From assembly GCF_012489685.1 (NCBI RefSeq), contig NC_080043.1, forward strand, positions 50,979,127 through 51,043,126: a stretch of DNA of 64,000 nt. Reading direction: 5' to 3'. Made by a program: the position numbers and the translations under genes. The notes beneath the pieces are model-generated. The model was not told the DNA's origin and made no database searches. It worked only from the letters and a program-made list of their open reading frames with translations. Positions 59,501 through 64,000 of the stretch are shown here, piece by piece. The stretch's first letter is position 1, and each line of letters starts with the position of its first letter. Source of the DNA: Lotus japonicus (Eukaryota; Streptophyta; Magnoliopsida; Fabales; Fabaceae).

Positions 59501-60180
59501 TTATTATCCCATATATATATATCTGGCTTTAATATTTATATAATTCTTTGGAGTTGACCCTCGCGTCTTCTATGTGTGTTTGGGCGGACTACGCCTTTGT
59601 CAGATGTCCATGGCGGACCGGTTCACGATGGTTCACCCTTCAGGGGAAACTAGGTTGAAGAAGCTTGATCAGGAGGACTACGGTTCAGGGGTGGTCGACC
59701 CCGCTTGCCACCGAGCGACTTACTCGAGATGGGATTAGTGTAGGAGTAGAGTCTTAGCTCTGACCGTCATTGTTTCTTTGGGGACAGGGTAGTTTCCCGC
59801 CTATAGCTTTTTGTGTGGTTCCTCTACGGGGATCACAGAGAGTTGGTTGGGCTAAGAGGTCTTGCTCTAGGCCATCTGGGCTAACTCATTCTCATTTTGA
59901 GGGATAGTGTTGCGGACACTTGACTTTTCTTTTGGTTTGTACTTTTGCCTACGGGCGTTACTCTTTTTCTGTCACCCGTCACTGGAGGTTACTCGTGACG
60001 TGGTAGTGTTTAGCGAGGCATGTATATATAGTTGTATAGTAGTTCCTTTTATCTTTTGTTGGGGAGTTTTATTGCTTTCTGTCTTTAGTTATATTGTCGA
60101 AAAAAATAATTCACGTTTTTTCCGCTTAAAGTATTTTCTTTTGGTTACTAAAGTGACGCCACCGAAATCGGGGTGTTACA
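56600..60180 (+). repeat. Second T LTR copy, flanked by satellite on both sides
   Basis: Same 3581 bp as 46730-50310. It has CTCAT on both sides (56595-56599 and 60181-60185), so in isolation it looks like a solo LTR with intact target duplication. The satellite to its right continues in phase from the CTCAT. TATA box at 57274-57282. Confidence 0.92.
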
Positions 60181-63100
60181 CTCATGATATTCCTCCACCG
60201 AATGTGATGCAAGTTCGTAGAGCTCAACTAAATGTGGGTGTTTAGGGTATTGGGTTTAGGGTAGGACAAAAGGATAAACAGACAAACATATAGCTTTTGA
60301 GAGGACATCAATTTAAAATCATTGTTATTATGGTATGTGATATGAGTTCGTAGAGCTCAACTAAAACTTACTACAAATGGAGAATTGTAACGAAATAAGT
60401 ACAATAGAACCAAAGGAGAATGAGGCCAACATATAGCTTTTGACTGGAGAAATTCCTCTCTTATGACAAAAAGTGTCTTGTTGTACCACAATAAGTTTAA
60501 GCTCATGATATTCCTCCACCGAATGTGATGCAAGTTCGTAGAGCTCAACTAAATGTGGGTGTTTAGGGTATGACAAAAGGATAAAGAGGCAAACATATAG
60601 CTTTTGAGAGGACATTAATTTAAAATCGATGTTATTAATCCATTGTATGTGATATGAGTTCGTAGAGCTCAACTAGAACTCACAACAAATGGAGAATTGT
60701 AACGAAATAAGTACAGTAGAACCACAGGAGAATGAGGCCAACATATATCTTTTGAGTGGAGAAATTCCTCTCTCATGACAAAAAGTGTCTTGTTGTACCA
60801 CAGTAAGTTTATGCTCATGATATTCCTCCACCGAATGTGATGCAAGTTCGTAGAGCTCAACTAAATGTGGGTGTTTAGGGTTTAGGGTTTAGGGTAGGAC
60901 AAAAGGATAAACAGACAAACATATAGCTTTTGAGAGGACATCAATTTAAAATCATTGTTATTATGGTATGTGATATGAGTTCGTAGAGCTCAACTAAAAC
61001 TTACTACAAATGGAGAATTGTAACGAAAAAAGTACAATAGAACCAAAGGAGAATGAGGCCAACATATAGTTTTTGACTGGAGAAATTCCTCTCTAATGAC
61101 ATAAAGTGTCTTGTTGTACCACAATAAGTTTAAGCTCATGATATTCCTCCACCGAATGTGATGCAAGTTCGTAGAGCTCAAGTAAATGTGCGTGCTTAGG
61201 GTTTACGGTTTAGGGTAGGATAAAAGGATAAAGAGGCAGCAAACATATAGCTTTTGAGAGGACATCAATTTAAAGTCGATGTTATTATTCCATTGTATGT
61301 GAAATGAGTTCGTAGAGCTCAACTAAAACTTACTACAAATGGAGAATTGTAACGAAATAAGTACAATAGAACCAAAGGAGAATGAGGCCAACATATAGCT
61401 TTTGACTGGAGAAATTCCTCTCTTATGACAAAAAGTGTCTTGTTGTACCACAATAAGTTTAAGCTCATGATGTTCCTCCACCGAATGTGATGCAAGTTCG
61501 TAGAGCTCAACTAAATGTGGGTGTTTAGGGTATGACAAAAGGATAAAGAGGCAAACATATAGCTTTTGAGAGGATATTAATTTAAAATCGATGTTTTTAA
61601 TCCATTGTATGTGATATGAGTTCGTAGAGCTCAACGAGAACTCACAACAAATGGAGAATTGTAACGAAATTAGTACAGTAGAACCACAGGAGAATGAGGC
61701 CAACATATATCTTTTGAGTGGAGAAATTCCATTCTCATGACAAAAAGTGTCTTGTTGTACCACAATAAGTTTAAGCTCATGATATTCCTCCACCGAATGT
61801 GATGCAAGTTCGTAGAGCTCAACTAAATGTGGGTGTTTAGGGTATTGGGTTTAGGGTTGGACAAAAGGCAAAACAGACAAACATATAGCTTTTGAGAGGA
61901 CATCAATTTAAAATCATTGTTATTATGGTATGTGATATGAGTTCGTAGAGCTCAACTAAAACTTACTACAAATGGAGAATTGTAACGAAATAAGTACAAT
62001 AGAACCAAAGGAGAATGAGGCCAACATATAGCTTTTGACTGGAGAAATTCCTCTCTTATGACAAAAAGTGTCTTGTTGTACCACAATAAGTTTAAGCTCA
62101 TGATATTCCTCCACCGAATGTGATGCAAGTTCGTAGAGCTCAACTAAATGTGGGTGTTTAGGGTATGACAAAAGGATAAAGAGGCAAACATATAGCTTTT
62201 GAGAGGACATTAATTTAAAATCGATGTTATTAATCCATTGTATGTGATATGAGTTCGTAGAGCTCAACTAGAACTCACAACAAATGGAGAATTGTAACGA
62301 AATAAGTACAGTAGAACCACAGGAGAATGAGGCCAACATATAGCTTTTGAGTTGAGAAATTCCACTCTAATGACAAAAAGTGTCTTGTTGTACCACAATA
62401 AGTTTAAGCTCATGATATTCGTCCACTGAATCTGATGCAAGTTCGTAGAGCTCAACTAAATGTGAGTGTTTATTGTTTAGGGTTTAGGGTAGGACAAAAG
62501 GATAAAGAGGCAAACGTATAGCTTTTGAGAGGACATCAATTTAAAATCGATGTTATTATGGTATGTGATATGAGTTCGTAGAGCTCAACTAAAACTTACT
62601 ACAAATGGAGAATTGTAACGAAATAAGTACAATAGAACCAAAGGAGAATGAGGCCAACATATAGCTTTTGACTGGAGAAATTCCTCTCTAATGACATAAA
62701 GTGTCTTGTTGTACCACAATAAGTTTAAGCTCATGATATTCTTCCACCGAATGTGATGCAAGTTCGTAGAGCTCCACTAAATGTGGGTGTTTAGGGTTTA
62801 GGGTTTAGGGTAGGATAAAAGGATAAAGAGGCAACAACCATATAGCTTTTGAGAGGACATCAATTTAAAATCGATGTTATTATTCCATTGTATGTGATAT
62901 GAGTTCGTAGAGCTCAGCTAAAACTTACTACAAATGGAGAATTGTAACGAAATAAGTACAATAGAACCAAAGGAGAATGAGGCCAACATATAGCTTTTGA
63001 CTGGAGAAATTCCTCTCTTATGACAAAAAGTGTCTTGTTGTACCACAATAAGTTTAAGCTCATGATATTCCTCCACCGAATGTGATGCAAGTTCGTAGAG

Positions 63101-64000
63101 CTCAACTAAATGTGGGTGTTTAGGGTATGACAAAAGGATAAAGAGGCAAACATATAGCTTTTGAGAGGACATCAATTTAAAATCGATGTTATTAATCCAT
63201 TGTATGTGATATGAGTTCGTAGAGCTCAACTAGAACTCACAACAAATGGAGAATTGTAACGAAATAAGTACAGTAGAACCATAGGAGAATGAGGCCAACA
63301 TATATCTTTTGAGTGGAGAAATTCCTCTCTCATGACAAAAAGTGTCTTGTTGTACCACAATAAGTTTAAGCTCATGATATTCCTCCACCGAATGTGATGC
63401 AAGTTCGTAGAGCTCAACTAAATGTGGGTGTTTAGGGTTTAGGGTTTAGGGTAGGACAAAAGGATAAACAGACATACATATAGCTTTTGAGAGGACATCA
63501 ATTTAAAATCATTGTTATTATGGTATGTGATATGAGTTTGTAGAGCTCAACTAAAACTTACTACAAATGGAGAATTGTAACGAAAAAAGTACAATAGAAC
63601 CAAAGGAGAATGAGGCCAACATATAGCTTTTGACTGGAGAAATTCCTCTCTAATGACATAAAGTGTCTTGTTGTACCACAATAAGTTTAAGCTCATGATA
63701 TTCCTCCACCGAATGTGATGCAAGTTCGTAGAGCTCCACTAAATGTGGGTGTTTAGGGTTTAGGGTTTAGGGTAGGATAAAAGGATAAAGAGGCAGCAAA
63801 CATATAGCTTTTGAGAGGACATCAATTTAAAGTCGATGTTATTATTCCATTGTATGTGAAATGAGTTCGTAGAGCTCAACTAAAACTTACTACAAATGAA
63901 GAATTGTAACGAAATAAGTACAATAGAACCAAAGGAGAATGAGGCCAACATATAGCTTTTGACTGGAGAAATTCCTCTCTTATGACAAAAAGTGTCTTGT
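60181..64000 (+). repeat. Satellite block S6 with 962-bp higher-order repeats
   Basis: About 12 monomers to the window end. Equivalent points at 60357 and 61319, and at 62914 and 63876, are 962 bp apart: a repeat of three monomer types. The first has one TTTAGGG unit (312 bp). The second has AGAACTCACAAC in half A and ATCATTGTTATTATGG in half B. The third has CGAAAAAAGTAC and GCAGCAAACAT. From about 62318 to the end it matches 54580-56262 (offset 7738). It runs beyond the window. Confidence 0.93.

Larger units (their letters stand above)
54362..60180 (+). repeat. Segmental duplication, copy 2 (satellite plus T LTR)
   Basis: Second copy of 44492-50310, offset 9870 bp. Its LTR is followed by CTCAT and satellite, not by an internal region. 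Confidence 0.9.

Noticed and set aside
46730..60180. One intact 13.4-kb LTR retrotransposon bounded by two identical LTRs
   Set aside because: Satellite at 54362-56599 precedes the second LTR and matches the left flank of the first, with CTCAT on both sides of the second LTR. This is a segmental duplication, not a 5'/3' LTR pair.

Overview
The window is plant nuclear DNA with no recognisable host gene. It consists of a tandem satellite whose every repeat carries plant-type telomere motifs (TTTAGGG), broken up by nested LTR retrotransposons of the Ty3/gypsy superfamily. The methionine-initiator-like primer sites, chromovirus-type polyproteins and TTTAGGG motif point to a flowering plant, probably a eudicot. 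The integrase of the Tekay-like element looks legume-like to me, but I cannot name the species. A CRM-type element family inside long satellite arrays suggests a centromeric or pericentromeric location; this is inference.

Layout. 1-3913: minus-strand gypsy element B0, cut by the window edge. 3914-11894: satellite block S1. 11895-14499: solo LTR of a Tekay/Del-like element (TSD TATAG). 14500-21904: satellite S2. 21905-29281: solo LTR B' (TSD CAAAA), itself split by full-length element B1 at 22169-28624 (TSD CAATA). 29282-33758: satellite S3. 33759-43692: non-autonomous element C (TSD AACTT), whose reading frame is split by full-length element B2 at 35171-42206 (TSD GAGCA). 43693-46729: satellite S4. 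46730-54361: Tekay-like element T with a 3.58-kb LTR, cut at its 3' end inside the integrase tail. 54362-56599: satellite S5. 56600-60180: second copy of the T LTR. 60181-64000: satellite S6, running off the window.

The satellite monomer is itself an old dimer of two related halves. Half A is about 188 bp. Half B is about 117 bp plus n copies of TTTAGGG. Monomer lengths of 312, 319, 326 and 333 bp therefore step by 7 bp. In later blocks the monomers form a three-monomer higher-order repeat of 962 bp, and larger segments have been duplicated.

The B family (B0, B1, B2) encodes Gag, protease, RT, RNase H and integrase in one frame that runs 66 codons into the 3' LTR. B1 lacks an in-frame 588-bp piece of integrase, with ends that look like a GC-AG intron. 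B2 has a complete integrase but a 10-bp deletion that shifts the frame at the end of gag. Element C is a short relative with the same polypurine tract and no enzyme domains. S5 plus the second T LTR is an apparently identical 5.8-kb duplicate of S4 plus the first T LTR, so the two LTRs are products of segmental duplication and not a normal 5'/3' LTR pair.
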